From positions 22,311 to 86,310 of the forward strand of contig DATLEK010000022.1 in assembly GCA_035525365.1 (NCBI GenBank): 64,000 bases of DNA. The letters run 5' to 3'. The notes below the pieces were generated by a model that searched no databases, was not told the origin of the DNA, and saw only the letters and a program-made list of their open reading frames with translations. The stretch is from GCA-2861595 sp035525365 (GTDB taxonomy: Bacteria > Actinomycetota > Acidimicrobiia > Acidimicrobiales > GCA-2861595). Position 1 is the first letter of the stretch. Every line of letters begins with the position of its first letter. The position numbers and the translations under genes were made by a program. Shown here one piece after another: positions 8,483 through 17,309 of the stretch.

Positions 8483-10113
8483 CAGTGCCCGCCCTCTTCT
8501 TCTTTTTCTTCGTGCCCGGGCTCATTTTCAGCCTCGGCCTCACGGGCGGCGCGTTGACGAGCGACTCCCTGTTCGGCCGCATGAACGTTGTTTTCGAGGT
8601 CCGCGGCCACCGCAGGTTGCCGGTAGTCGGTCCGGGCCTCGATATGGTCGATGAGCCGGTCCACCGACGGATCGATGCGGTCCAGCATCGGCTTCGGGTA
8701 CACGCCCAGGAACACGATGAGCACCACCAGCGGCGCCATGACGGTCTTCTCGCGCCGGCTCATGTCGGCCAGCCCCACGTTGTCGCCCGTAGGCGTGCCA
8801 TGGAACACCCTCTGGTAGGCCCAGAGCAGGTACAGGGCGGCCAGGATGACACCGCCGGTGGCCGCGACCGCCCACCACCGGTGGGTGGTGAAGGTGCCGA
8901 CGAGGATGAGGAACTCCCCCACGAAGCCGTTGAGACCCGGAAGACCGATGGACGACATCATCACAACCGTGAAAACGGCGGCGAGCAGAGGCATCGACTT
9001 CTGCAGCCCGTTCAGCTCGGCTATCTGGCGGGTGTGGCGGCGCTCGTAGATCATGCCGACGAGGAGGAAGAGGGCACCGGTGGACAGGCCGTGGTTGACC
9101 ATCTGGAGCACGCCACCGGAGAGGCCCTGGTTGGTGAAGGCGAAGGTGCCCAACACGATGAAGCCGAGGTGGGCCACCGAGGAATAGGCCACGAGCCGCT
9201 TCAGGTCCTTCTGGACGGTGGCCACCAAGGCCCCATAGATGATGCCGATGACGGCGAGGGTGAGCAGCAGCGGCGCCAGGTCGACTGCCGCCTGAGGGAA
9301 GAGGGTCAGCCCGAAGCGCACGATCCCGTAGGTGCCGAGCTTGAGCAGCACGCCGGCGAGGATCACCGAGCCGGCAGTGGGTGCCTCGGTGTGGGCATCG
9401 GGGAGCCAGGTGTGGACGGGGAACAGCGGGACCTTCACGGCGAAGGCGGCCATGAAGGCCAGGAAGATCCAGCGGGCGGTGTCGCCCGTCACCGACCCTC
9501 GCTCGGCCAACTCCCGGATGTCGAAGGTGAGCGGCGCCTGGCCCTTGGCGGACAGGTACACCAGAGCCAGCATCCCGACGAGCATGAAGGCCGACCCGAA
9601 CAGGGTGTAGAGGAAGAACTTCACGGAGGCATAGACGCGGTTGTCGTAGCCCCAGCCTCCGATGATGAAGTACATGGGCACGAGGGTGATCTCGAAGAAC
9701 AGGAAGAACAAGAAGAGGTCAAGGGAGAGGAACGACCCGAGGCAGCCGGCCTCGAGTACGAGCATCCAGGCGACGTAGGACTTCAGGTCCTTGTGCACCT
9801 TGGGGCCGTACAGGGCGATCGGGAACATCACACCCGACAAGACGACGAGGAACAGCGAGATCCCGTCCACCCCGAGAATCCACGAGATGCCGAACTCCTC
9901 GATCCAGCTGTGCTGACTGACGAACTGGTAGCCGGCGACGCCCACCTCGAAATCGATGGCCAGCAGCACAGTCAGTACGCCGACGGCGAGGCTCGCCACC
10001 AGGCCCACTCCACGGATCAGGTCTTCTCGCCATCGAGGCAACAGAGCCACGACCACCGCGGCGAGCACCGGGAGGGTGACGATCAGGCTCAGGAGCGGGA
10101 AGTCGGATCCCAT
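8482..10113 (-). CDS. nuoM: NADH-quinone oxidoreductase subunit M
   Basis: 543 residues, antiporter-like membrane subunit of complex I. It shows the family blocks FFEITLVPMYFIIGGWG, KVPLFPVHTWLPDAHTEAP and DLKRLVAYSSVAHLGFIVLG, which carry the conserved glutamate and lysines of the proton channel. The last 50 or so residues after the final helix form a hydrophilic tail rich in Glu, Ala and Arg (ending EEKEEEGGH) that is not part of the usual subunit and is probably disordered in the cytoplasm. The gene follows nuoL by two bases and overlaps nuoN by an ATGA. Confidence 0.97.
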   Translation of the reverse strand: MGSDFPLLSLIVTLPVLAAVVVALLPRWREDLIRGVGLVASLAVGVLTVLLAIDFEVGVAGYQFVSQHSWIEEFGISWILGVDGISLFLVVLSGVMFPIALYGPKVHKDLKSYVAWMLVLEAGCLGSFLSLDLFLFFLFFEITLVPMYFIIGGWGYDNRVYASVKFFLYTLFGSAFMLVGMLALVYLSAKGQAPLTFDIRELAERGSVTGDTARWIFLAFMAAFAVKVPLFPVHTWLPDAHTEAPTAGSVILAGVLLKLGTYGIVRFGLTLFPQAAVDLAPLLLTLAVIGIIYGALVATVQKDLKRLVAYSSVAHLGFIVLGTFAFTNQGLSGGVLQMVNHGLSTGALFLLVGMIYERRHTRQIAELNGLQKSMPLLAAVFTVVMMSSIGLPGLNGFVGEFLILVGTFTTHRWWAVAATGGVILAALYLLWAYQRVFHGTPTGDNVGLADMSRREKTVMAPLVVLIVFLGVYPKPMLDRIDPSVDRLIDHIEARTDYRQPAVAADLENNVHAAEQGVARQRAAREAEAENEPGHEEKEEEGGH

Positions 10114-10115
10114 GG

Positions 10116-12026
10116 TCAGGCTCCCGTCCTCACCACGACGAGGCCGAGCAGCACGGTGGCACCAATGGCGACACCAAGGGCGTAGTTGCGGACGTAGCCG
10201 GTCTGGACCTTCCGCAGCTGGCCGCCGCCGGAGCGGACGAGCGAGCCGAGCCCGTTGACGGCGCCGTCGATGACCCGGGCGTCGATGACCCGGGCGGAGA
10301 AGCTCGACAGGGCGTGACCCGGCTTCTCGATGAGCGTGGAGTAGAGGGCGTCGATGCCCCAGGCCCGCTTCAGGATGCTCGGCTCGAAGGCGGTTGTGCG
10401 CCGGCCCCGTACGAAAATGCCGTAGGCGATGGCGATGCCGACCAGGGCGGCGCCACCTGCGGCGGCGGCAAGGGCCTGCTTGTGGCCCGACGTGGCGTCA
10501 ACGTGCCGGAGGCTGTCGCCGAAGACGGGCTCCAAAAAGTGCTCGAGCCGGGCCCACTCGCCGAAGGGCAGGTTGAGCAGCCCGCCGGCGGCGGCCAGGC
10601 CGGCCAGCACGACCAGCGGCAGGGTCATCACCCACGGCCCCTCGTGGGGTGCCCGGGAGTGCGCGCCGGCGTGGGCGTCCGCATCGGCCGCCGGCACGTC
10701 CTTCCAACGCTCACCCCCGTAGAAAACGAGGAAGACCTGCCGGCTCATGTAGTAGGCGGTGAGGAGGGCGGTGATGACGCCGGCGCCCCACAGCAGAGGG
10801 CTTTTCTCGTAGGCAGCCAGCAGGATGTCGTCCTTCGACCAGAAGCCGGCGAAGGGGGGAACGCCGGCGATGGCCAGCCAGCCGACGATGAAGGTGACGG
10901 CGGTGACAGGCATCAGCCGGCGCAGGGCGCCCATGTGCTTCATGTCCTGCTGGTCGTGCAGCCCGTGGATGACAGATCCGGCTCCGAGGAAGAGCAGGGC
11001 CTTGAAGAAGGCGTGGGTGACCATGTGGAAGATGGCGGCCACGTAGGCGCCGGAGCCGACAGCCAGGAACATGAAGCCGAGCTGGGAGACGGTGGAGTAG
11101 GCCAACACCCGCTTGATGTCGTTCTGGGCACAGGCGACGGTGGCGGCGAAGAACGCAGTGGCCACGCCCACCACCGCGATCACGGTGAGGGCGTCCTCGG
11201 ACAGGGCGAGGATCGGGCTCACCCGTGCCATCAGGTACACGCCGGCGGTCACCATGGTGGCGGCGTGAATGAGGGCCGACACCGGCGTCGGGCCCTCCAT
11301 GGCGTCGGGAAGCCACACGAAGAGCGGCAACTGGGCCGACTTCCCGCAGGCGCCCACGAAAAGCAGCAGGGCGACGGCCGTGGCCGTGGTGGCGGAGAGA
11401 ACGTCCACCCTCGACAGCACGCCGTTGTAGTCGAGGGTGCCGAAGGTGGTGAAGATCAGGAACATGGCGATCATGAAGCCGAAGTCACCGACCCGGTTGA
11501 CCACGAAGGCCTTCTTGCCGGCGCTGGCCGCCGAGTTCCGCTCGAACCAGAAGGACACGAGCAGGTACGAACACGCCCCCACCCCCTCCCAGCCGAGGAA
11601 CGTGAGCAGGAAGCTGTCGCCGAGCACGAGCATGAGCATCGAGAAGGCGAACAGGTTCAGGTACACGAAGAACCGGGGGTAACGCTCGTCGCCCTTCATG
11701 TAGCCGATGGAGTAGAGGTGGATCAGGGTCCCCACGCCCGTGACGAACAGGGCCATGGTGATCGAGAGAGGGTCGATGAGGAGGCCGGCCTTTACCTCGA
11801 AGCCGCCGGCCTTGATCCAGGTGAAGATGGGCTTGGAGACAGAACGCGCATGTTCGTCCTCGCTCAGCAGCTGTACGAACGTGACCAGCGAGGCGACAAA
11901 GGCCAGGCCGATGGCCGAGGTGGCCACCCAGCCGGCCCCGGGATCACCGGCACGTCGTCCCATGCAGACCAGCAGGACGAAGCCGGCCAGAGGAAGGGCG
12001 GGGATGAGATAGGCGGCGTCGAGCAA
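10116..12026 (-). CDS. nuoL: NADH-quinone oxidoreductase subunit L
   Basis: 636 residues, the largest antiporter-like subunit of complex I. Recognisable blocks are LGWEGVGACSYLLVSFWF, NRVGDFGFMIAMF, KSAQLPLFVWLPDAMEGPTP and DIKRVLAYSTVSQLGFMF. The C-terminal part (about 530-636) holds the long lateral helix and final membrane anchor (GIDALYSTLIEKPGHALS). Length is normal. It lies 12 bases after nuoK on the same strand. Confidence 0.97.
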   Translation of the reverse strand: MLDAAYLIPALPLAGFVLLVCMGRRAGDPGAGWVATSAIGLAFVASLVTFVQLLSEDEHARSVSKPIFTWIKAGGFEVKAGLLIDPLSITMALFVTGVGTLIHLYSIGYMKGDERYPRFFVYLNLFAFSMLMLVLGDSFLLTFLGWEGVGACSYLLVSFWFERNSAASAGKKAFVVNRVGDFGFMIAMFLIFTTFGTLDYNGVLSRVDVLSATTATAVALLLFVGACGKSAQLPLFVWLPDAMEGPTPVSALIHAATMVTAGVYLMARVSPILALSEDALTVIAVVGVATAFFAATVACAQNDIKRVLAYSTVSQLGFMFLAVGSGAYVAAIFHMVTHAFFKALLFLGAGSVIHGLHDQQDMKHMGALRRLMPVTAVTFIVGWLAIAGVPPFAGFWSKDDILLAAYEKSPLLWGAGVITALLTAYYMSRQVFLVFYGGERWKDVPAADADAHAGAHSRAPHEGPWVMTLPLVVLAGLAAAGGLLNLPFGEWARLEHFLEPVFGDSLRHVDATSGHKQALAAAAGGAALVGIAIAYGIFVRGRRTTAFEPSILKRAWGIDALYSTLIEKPGHALSSFSARVIDARVIDGAVNGLGSLVRSGGGQLRKVQTGYVRNYALGVAIGATVLLGLVVVRTGA

Positions 12027-12038
12027 GCTGGGGCCGAG

Positions 12039-12344
12039 CTATCCCTTGAGGAGGTGGAGGTCGTCGGCGGTGGTACCGCCCCGTCGCCGGAAGATGGACA
12101 CGATGATCCCTAGCCCCACCACGACCTCGGCGGCGGCCACCACGAGCACGAAGAAGACGAGGGCTTGGCCGCCTATGTCGTCGAGCATGCGGGCGAAGGT
12201 GACGAAGGTGAGGTTGACGGCGTTGAGCATCAACTCGACGCACATGAACATCACCAGCACGTTCCGGCGTACGAGGAGACCCACACCGCCGATGGTGAAC
12301 AACACGGCCGCCAAAGTGAGGTACCACGCGCCGTCGACCGTCAC
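12039..12344 (-). CDS. nuoK: NADH-quinone oxidoreductase subunit K
   Basis: 101 residues with three membrane helices. The conserved glutamates of the central proton axis are visible in MFMCVELMLNAVNLTFV and in the third helix VLVVAAAEVVVGLGI. Length and layout match NuoK. The start codon overlaps the nuoJ stop by four bases (GTGA), indicating coupled translation. Confidence 0.97.
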   Translation of the reverse strand: MTVDGAWYLTLAAVLFTIGGVGLLVRRNVLVMFMCVELMLNAVNLTFVTFARMLDDIGGQALVFFVLVVAAAEVVVGLGIIVSIFRRRGGTTADDLHLLKG

Positions 12345-12940
12345 AGGGGGAAGACCTCAGAGACGCGGCGGGTGCCGGGATCTTCTGCTTCGAGCTGCTC
12401 GGGCGGTTCCGGAGGGGGCCGGCGGGACAGCACCACGGCACCCACCACGGCGATGACCAGCAGCACGGACGTGATCTCGAAGGCCAGCAGGTAACGGGTG
12501 AACAACGACGTGGCCAGCTTCTCGACGTTGGCGCCGGGGCCGCTGGCCGGCCCCGCCACCGACTGCGCCCCGGTGACCCAACCCGTGCCACGGGTGAGCA
12601 GGACCAGTTCGGCGATCGTGACGATGCCCAGCAGGAAGGCCATGGGCCGTTGACCCCGTAGCTCCTCTCTGGCCACATTCTCCTTCCGGTCCACGCCCAG
12701 GAGCATGATCACGAACAGGAACAGCACGACGATGGCGCCGGCGTAGACGATCACCTGGACGGCAGCGAGGAAGTGCGCCTCCTGGGCGACGAAGAGCACG
12801 GCGACGCCAAAAAGGGTCATCACCAGCGAGAGGGCTGCGTGAACGGGGTTGGCCGAGACCACCACGCCGATCGCTCCCGCCAACACGATTATGGCCGAGG
12901 CGCCGAACACGGCGACGTCGACCTGAGTGGCGGCCAGCAC
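12341..12940 (-). CDS. nuoJ: NADH-quinone oxidoreductase subunit J
   Basis: I place the start at GTG 12940, giving 199 residues. The frame is open further upstream, but that part overlaps nuoI and has no membrane character. The protein has five predicted helices; NPVHAALSLVMTLFGVAVLF, QEAHFLAAVQVIVYAGAIVV and LFLFVIMLLG are the conserved NuoJ core. The C-terminus after the last helix is acidic (PPEPPEQLEAEDP). No strong ribosome binding site lies directly before the GTG; a GGGAGG sits about 27 bases upstream inside the nuoI end region, so a slightly different start is possible. Confidence 0.93.
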   Translation of the reverse strand: MLAATQVDVAVFGASAIIVLAGAIGVVVSANPVHAALSLVMTLFGVAVLFVAQEAHFLAAVQVIVYAGAIVVLFLFVIMLLGVDRKENVAREELRGQRPMAFLLGIVTIAELVLLTRGTGWVTGAQSVAGPASGPGANVEKLATSLFTRYLLAFEITSVLLVIAVVGAVVLSRRPPPEPPEQLEAEDPGTRRVSEVFPL

Positions 12941-12980
12941 GAGCCCGGAGGCTAGCCGAGCCGGTCCTCCCAGAAGCCCT

Positions 12981-13598
12981 TTAGGCTCCTTCGGACTCGC
13001 CGCCACGCCGGTCGAGGGACTGGCCGGCTTCGGGCGGGCGCACGCCGTACCCGAGCTCACCCGACCATTGAACCCGCCCCTCGAAGTCGACGGCACCCGA
13101 AGGTGCAGTGGCACGGACCCATGCCGACGTGTGCTCGTCTTCACCGTCGCGCCAGTCCTCCCAGGGCTGGTGGCGGGGCCGGCCGTCGTCGTCGACCACC
13201 AACTCCTCCTTGGTGTAAATGGCGTCCTGGCGGTTGGTGAAGGAGAACTCGAACAGCTTGCTCTCGGTTATGGCCTCGGTTGGGCAGGCCTCGACGCACA
13301 GGTCGCAATGAATGCAGCGCAGGTAGTTGATCTCGTACACGAAGCCGAACCGCTCGCCTGGCGACACCGGCGCCTCCGGCGGGTTGTCGGCCCCGCGGAC
13401 GTAGATGCAGTGAGCGGGGCACACGCCGGCACAGAGCTCGCAGCCGATGCACTTCTCCATTCCGTCCTCGTAGCGGTTGAGCACGTGGCGACCGTGGAGC
13501 CGTTCGGGCTTCGGGCGCTTCTCCTCCGGGTACTGGGTGGTGACCCGGTCGTCGAAAAGGGTCTTGAAGGTGACCTTGAACCCGTCGAGATAGCCCAT
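12981..13598 (-). CDS. nuoI: NADH-quinone oxidoreductase subunit I
   Basis: 205 residues. Two ferredoxin-type motifs, CIGCELCAGVCP and CIHCDLCVEACP, bind the [4Fe-4S] clusters N6a and N6b that pass electrons to NuoB. The N-terminal amphipathic segment (GYLDGFKVTFKTLF) sits on the membrane. The C-terminal 60 residues after ITES form a family-typical extension that here continues to a polar end (DRRGGESEGA). The gene lies four bases downstream of nuoH. Confidence 0.96.
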   Translation of the reverse strand: MGYLDGFKVTFKTLFDDRVTTQYPEEKRPKPERLHGRHVLNRYEDGMEKCIGCELCAGVCPAHCIYVRGADNPPEAPVSPGERFGFVYEINYLRCIHCDLCVEACPTEAITESKLFEFSFTNRQDAIYTKEELVVDDDGRPRHQPWEDWRDGEDEHTSAWVRATAPSGAVDFEGRVQWSGELGYGVRPPEAGQSLDRRGGESEGA

Positions 13599-13602
13599 GG
13601 GG

Positions 13603-14784
13603 TCAGCCTGCCTTTCTGAGTGCGGCCGTGGCCGCAGCGGCGTCGTCGGTGGCGCTCTGACCGACCCGTACGGCCCGCAGGAGCACGAGGCCGCAAAGGA
13701 TGCCGCCGGCGAAGACGACGAAGCCGTAGCGGCGGTTGAGGATCATGGCGGCCAGGACGAGCAACCAGAACAGCGAAAGCGGGATCAGCTTCTTCCACCC
13801 GAGATCCATGAGCTGGTCGTAGCGCAGCCGCGGCAGCGTGGCCCGGAGCCACACGTAGGTGAAGAGGAAAATCATCAACTTGGCGAGGAACCAGAAGACC
13901 GGGAGCAGCGCGCCGGGGAAGCCGCTGTCGGGCCCGGGGCCACTGGGCCCGCCCAGGAACAGGGTGACCACGATGGCCGACATGGTGACCGTGTTCATGA
14001 ACTCGGCGAGGAAGAACAAGGCGAAACGCAATGAGGAGTACTCGGTGTGGAAGCCGCCCACCAGCTCCTGTTCGGCCTCGACCAGGTCGAACGGGGGCCG
14101 GTTCAGCTCCGCCGTGGCGGCCAGCAGGAAGATGCCGAAGGGGAGGAACCCCAGGCGGAACAGGTTCCAGTCGAACACCGAGCCGGATTGTTCGGACACG
14201 ATGTCGCTGGTGAGCAGCGAGCCTGTCACCAGCACCACCGCCGCCACCGACAGCCCGAGAGCCGCCTCGTAGGAGACCATCTGGGCCGAGGCGCGGACCG
14301 ATCCCAGGAGCGGGTATTTGGAGCCGGACGACCAACCGGCCAGCATCACCCCGTAGACGGCTACCGAGGACATGGCGAGCAGGAACAGGATCCCTACCGG
14401 AGGATCGGCGAGCTGAAGGCGCGTCTCACGGCCACCGATGCTGATCACCCCTCCGAGGGGCACGACGGCAAAAGCGAGGAAAGCAGGCACGATCGACAGG
14501 TAGGGCGCCAGGCGGAAGATGCGCCGGTCGGCCTGCTCGGGCAGGAGGTCCTCTTTGAAGAACAGCTTGATTCCATCGGCCAGCGTCTGCAGCATCCCCC
14601 ATGGCCCCGCCCGGTTGGGGCCGATGCGGTTCTGCATGTCGGAAACGAGCTTGCGCTCGAACCACACCATGAACAGCACCGATACCATGAGGGCGACGAA
14701 CGCCACTCCGGTCTTGAGAAGGACGATCAGGATCACCGCACCGTCGACGCCGCCGACGAAGAGCGGGTCTCCAGCGACCATCAC
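13603..14784 (-). CDS. nuoH: NADH-quinone oxidoreductase subunit H
   Basis: About 393 residues with eight or nine membrane helices, forming the quinone-binding end of the membrane arm. Signature segments are RIGPNRAGPWGMLQTLADG, FKEDLLPEQADR, AELNRPPFDLVEAEQELVGG and WLRATLPRLRYDQLM. Two adjoining starts are possible: GTG 14784, giving a GTGA overlap with nuoG, or ATG 14781, giving a one-base overlap. The choice does not change the mature membrane domain. Confidence 0.96.
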   Translation of the reverse strand: MMVAGDPLFVGGVDGAVILIVLLKTGVAFVALMVSVLFMVWFERKLVSDMQNRIGPNRAGPWGMLQTLADGIKLFFKEDLLPEQADRRIFRLAPYLSIVPAFLAFAVVPLGGVISIGGRETRLQLADPPVGILFLLAMSSVAVYGVMLAGWSSGSKYPLLGSVRASAQMVSYEAALGLSVAAVVLVTGSLLTSDIVSEQSGSVFDWNLFRLGFLPFGIFLLAATAELNRPPFDLVEAEQELVGGFHTEYSSLRFALFFLAEFMNTVTMSAIVVTLFLGGPSGPGPDSGFPGALLPVFWFLAKLMIFLFTYVWLRATLPRLRYDQLMDLGWKKLIPLSLFWLLVLAAMILNRRYGFVVFAGGILCGLVLLRAVRVGQSATDDAAAATAALRKAG

Positions 14785-17309
14785 GGCGTCTCGAGACGCA
14801 GGTCGGTTACGGCGACGGTGGCGTCGATGATCTCGCCGGCGCTGGCCTCGCCGGCGCCGGCGTCGAACGGCAGCCAGACCGAGCCGCGGGGAACGCCGGT
14901 ATCGGGAACCGCCTCGGCCAGGAACGTGACACGGTTGGAGCGGACCCGGACCTGGCCGCCCTGCCCCCTGCCCAGCCGCTCCAGGTCATACGGGTTGGCC
15001 CGCAGCTTCAGCGGGGCACCCAATGAAGCCATGGCCGGCGCGTGCTGCGTCAAGGTGCCGTGGTCGTAGAGAGTGCGGCCGGTGATCAGCCGCAACGAGT
15101 AGCCGTCCAGCGGCGGCAGCGGCTGCTCCGCCTGGTCGGCCGACCACGTGACCATCGCCGGTGCGACGCCCGATTCGGTCGGCGTCGCCCCGGCCAAGGG
15201 TGCCACGACGCCGTCGCGGTGCCGGCGGTCGGTGAGGAGCGACGGGCTGATGCCGCTGCGGGAGGGCGCCAGCCGCTCCACCTCCTGCCAGATGTCCTCC
15301 AGGCTCTCCACCCCGAGGTCGGCACCCAGATGAAAGGCGAGTTCGGCGGCGATCATCCAATCGGGCCAGGCGACGCCGGGCGGGACGATCTTCTGCCCCA
15401 GGCGGGTGATGCGCCCCTCGAGGTTGGTCGTGGTGCCCGCTCGCTCGGCGAATGAGGCGGCGGGCAGCACGACATCGGCCTGGCTGGAGGACGCGGTGAG
15501 GAAGGTGTCGACGGCGACGACGAAGCTGGCGCCGGACACAGCGGCCCGGGCCAGGTGGCGGTCAGGGAAATCGGAACGGGGGTCAGCGCCCAGAAGCACA
15601 AGACCCTGAACCCGACCCTGGGCAGCCGCGGCGAGAATGGCGCCGGCGTCGAGGCCTCGGCCTTCCGGGACCGTCCCCCAGGCGTGTTTGAACCACTCCC
15701 GCCCGGCGTCGAGAGTCACCCGCCCCGGAAGCATTCCCGGTGCCAGGCCCATGTCGAGGGCGCCCAGGACGTTGGCCCGCCGCAGGGCGGGAAGAAAACG
15801 GGATCCACTGAGTCCGGTGGCCAGGATGCTGGCGGCGGCGGCGATCGATTCGGCAGGCTCGGCCAGGGAAGGCCGTCCCAGCACCACCACGACACCGTCG
15901 ACTTCGAGCACCTTGCGAGCGGCGGCGATGGCGGCCGCCGGGACACCGGCCACCTCTGACGTTGTGGTCCCGTCAACCAGAGCCCCGGCCAGAGCCGCCG
16001 CTTCCCCGGGGCGGTAGGTGAGACTTGTCTGGCAGTGGCGCGACATCCCCGTTCGGCGGGGCGTCAACTCGACGAAGGGAACACCCGAGTCGAGGGCCGC
16101 AGCCCGGAGACGGAGGTAGAGGACGGGCAGCTCCTCCTTGAGGTCCGGGGCCAAAAGGACCACCGCCGGGGCCGAGCAGGCGTCGTCGATGGTCGCACGG
16201 GGAAGGCCGAGCACCAGCTCGGCAGCGAGGCCGTCGCCGAGCTGGGCGTCGACGTTGTCGGTGCCGAGCACGCCCTTGGCCAATTTGGCCCACGCGTACG
16301 CGTCCTCGTTGGGGAGCCGGGCCCCGCCGAGAACGGCTATGGACGCCGGCCCGTGCACCTTGCGGGCATCGTCCAGTCCCCGTGCCGCCGCCTCCAGCGC
16401 CTCGCCCCATGATGCTTCCACCAGCTCACCGTTCTTGCGGACCAACGGGTGCGTCAGGCGCTCCGGTGAGTTGACGTTCTCGTAGCTGTAGCGACCCTTG
16501 TCGCAGAGCCAGCCGTGGTTGACCGGGTCACTGTCGAGGCCTATGTAACGGGTGATCTCCGGGCCCGAGGACTGGACGGCGATACGGCATCCGACGCTGC
16601 ACATGGTGCAGGTGCTCTCGACCTGCTCCAGGTCCCAGGGGCGCGCCTTGAAGCGGTAGGGCTTGGACAGCAGGGCGCCGACCGGGCAGATCTGAACGGT
16701 GTTGCCGGAGAAGTAGGACGCGAACGGCTGGTCGGGGAAAGTGGCCACCTCGATGTGGTCACCCCGGCCCTTGAACTCGATGAGAGGATCGCCGGCGACC
16801 TCATCTGCGAACCGGGTGCACCGATCGCACTGGATGCAGCGCTCCCGATCGAGGTACACCAGGTCGGAAAGGGCGATGGGCTTTGCCCAGTGGCGCTTCT
16901 CCTCGACGAAGCGCGTCTCTCCGGGGCCGTAGGCCAGCGTCTGATCCTGAAGAGGGCACTCGCCGCCCTTGTCGCAGACCGGACAGTCGAGGGGATGGTT
17001 GACCAGCAGGAACTCGAGGACGCCGTCCTGGGCCTTCTTCACCTTGTCGGAGGTGGTGATCACCTCTTGGCCGTCGGCCACCGGGATGAAGCAGGCGGGG
17101 GCCAGGGCGAAGCCGCGCGGTCCCTTGACCTCCACCAGGCACATCCGGCACATGCCCACGGGCCGAAGCCGCGGGTGGTAGCAGAACCTCGGTATGTAGA
17201 CGCCACCACGCTCCGCGGCGGCGATCACCATCTCGCCCGGATTGGCGGGCATCGCCTTCCCGTCGACGGTGATGGTGACCGTCCCGGTCTGGCTGGCGGT
17301 GTCAGCCAT
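14781..17309 (-). CDS. nuoG: NADH-quinone oxidoreductase subunit G
   Basis: 842 residues from ATG 17309, which lies eight bases before the end of nuoF; the longer open frame upstream runs through nuoF and is not homologous. Cluster ligands in order: [2Fe-2S] CYHPRLRPVGMCRMC; His-ligated N5 in HPLDCPVCDKGGECPLQ; N4 in CIQCDRCTRFADE with ICPVGAL; and CTMCSVGC with a later LCDKGRY, the extra cluster N7 present only in some complex I. The rest is the molybdopterin-oxidoreductase-like domain without cofactor. The protein belongs to the NADH-dehydrogenase module on the cytoplasmic arm. It overlaps nuoH at its end. Confidence 0.96.
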   Translation of the reverse strand: MADTASQTGTVTITVDGKAMPANPGEMVIAAAERGGVYIPRFCYHPRLRPVGMCRMCLVEVKGPRGFALAPACFIPVADGQEVITTSDKVKKAQDGVLEFLLVNHPLDCPVCDKGGECPLQDQTLAYGPGETRFVEEKRHWAKPIALSDLVYLDRERCIQCDRCTRFADEVAGDPLIEFKGRGDHIEVATFPDQPFASYFSGNTVQICPVGALLSKPYRFKARPWDLEQVESTCTMCSVGCRIAVQSSGPEITRYIGLDSDPVNHGWLCDKGRYSYENVNSPERLTHPLVRKNGELVEASWGEALEAAARGLDDARKVHGPASIAVLGGARLPNEDAYAWAKLAKGVLGTDNVDAQLGDGLAAELVLGLPRATIDDACSAPAVVLLAPDLKEELPVLYLRLRAAALDSGVPFVELTPRRTGMSRHCQTSLTYRPGEAAALAGALVDGTTTSEVAGVPAAAIAAARKVLEVDGVVVVLGRPSLAEPAESIAAAASILATGLSGSRFLPALRRANVLGALDMGLAPGMLPGRVTLDAGREWFKHAWGTVPEGRGLDAGAILAAAAQGRVQGLVLLGADPRSDFPDRHLARAAVSGASFVVAVDTFLTASSSQADVVLPAASFAERAGTTTNLEGRITRLGQKIVPPGVAWPDWMIAAELAFHLGADLGVESLEDIWQEVERLAPSRSGISPSLLTDRRHRDGVVAPLAGATPTESGVAPAMVTWSADQAEQPLPPLDGYSLRLITGRTLYDHGTLTQHAPAMASLGAPLKLRANPYDLERLGRGQGGQVRVRSNRVTFLAEAVPDTGVPRGSVWLPFDAGAGEASAGEIIDATVAVTDLRLETP

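Noticed and set aside
8470..12113. Very long open frames on the plus strand (over 550 codons each) opposite nuoM and nuoL
   Set aside because: They are antisense to strongly conserved genes, are Glu/Gly/His-rich with no recognisable domain, and arise from GC-rich codon bias.
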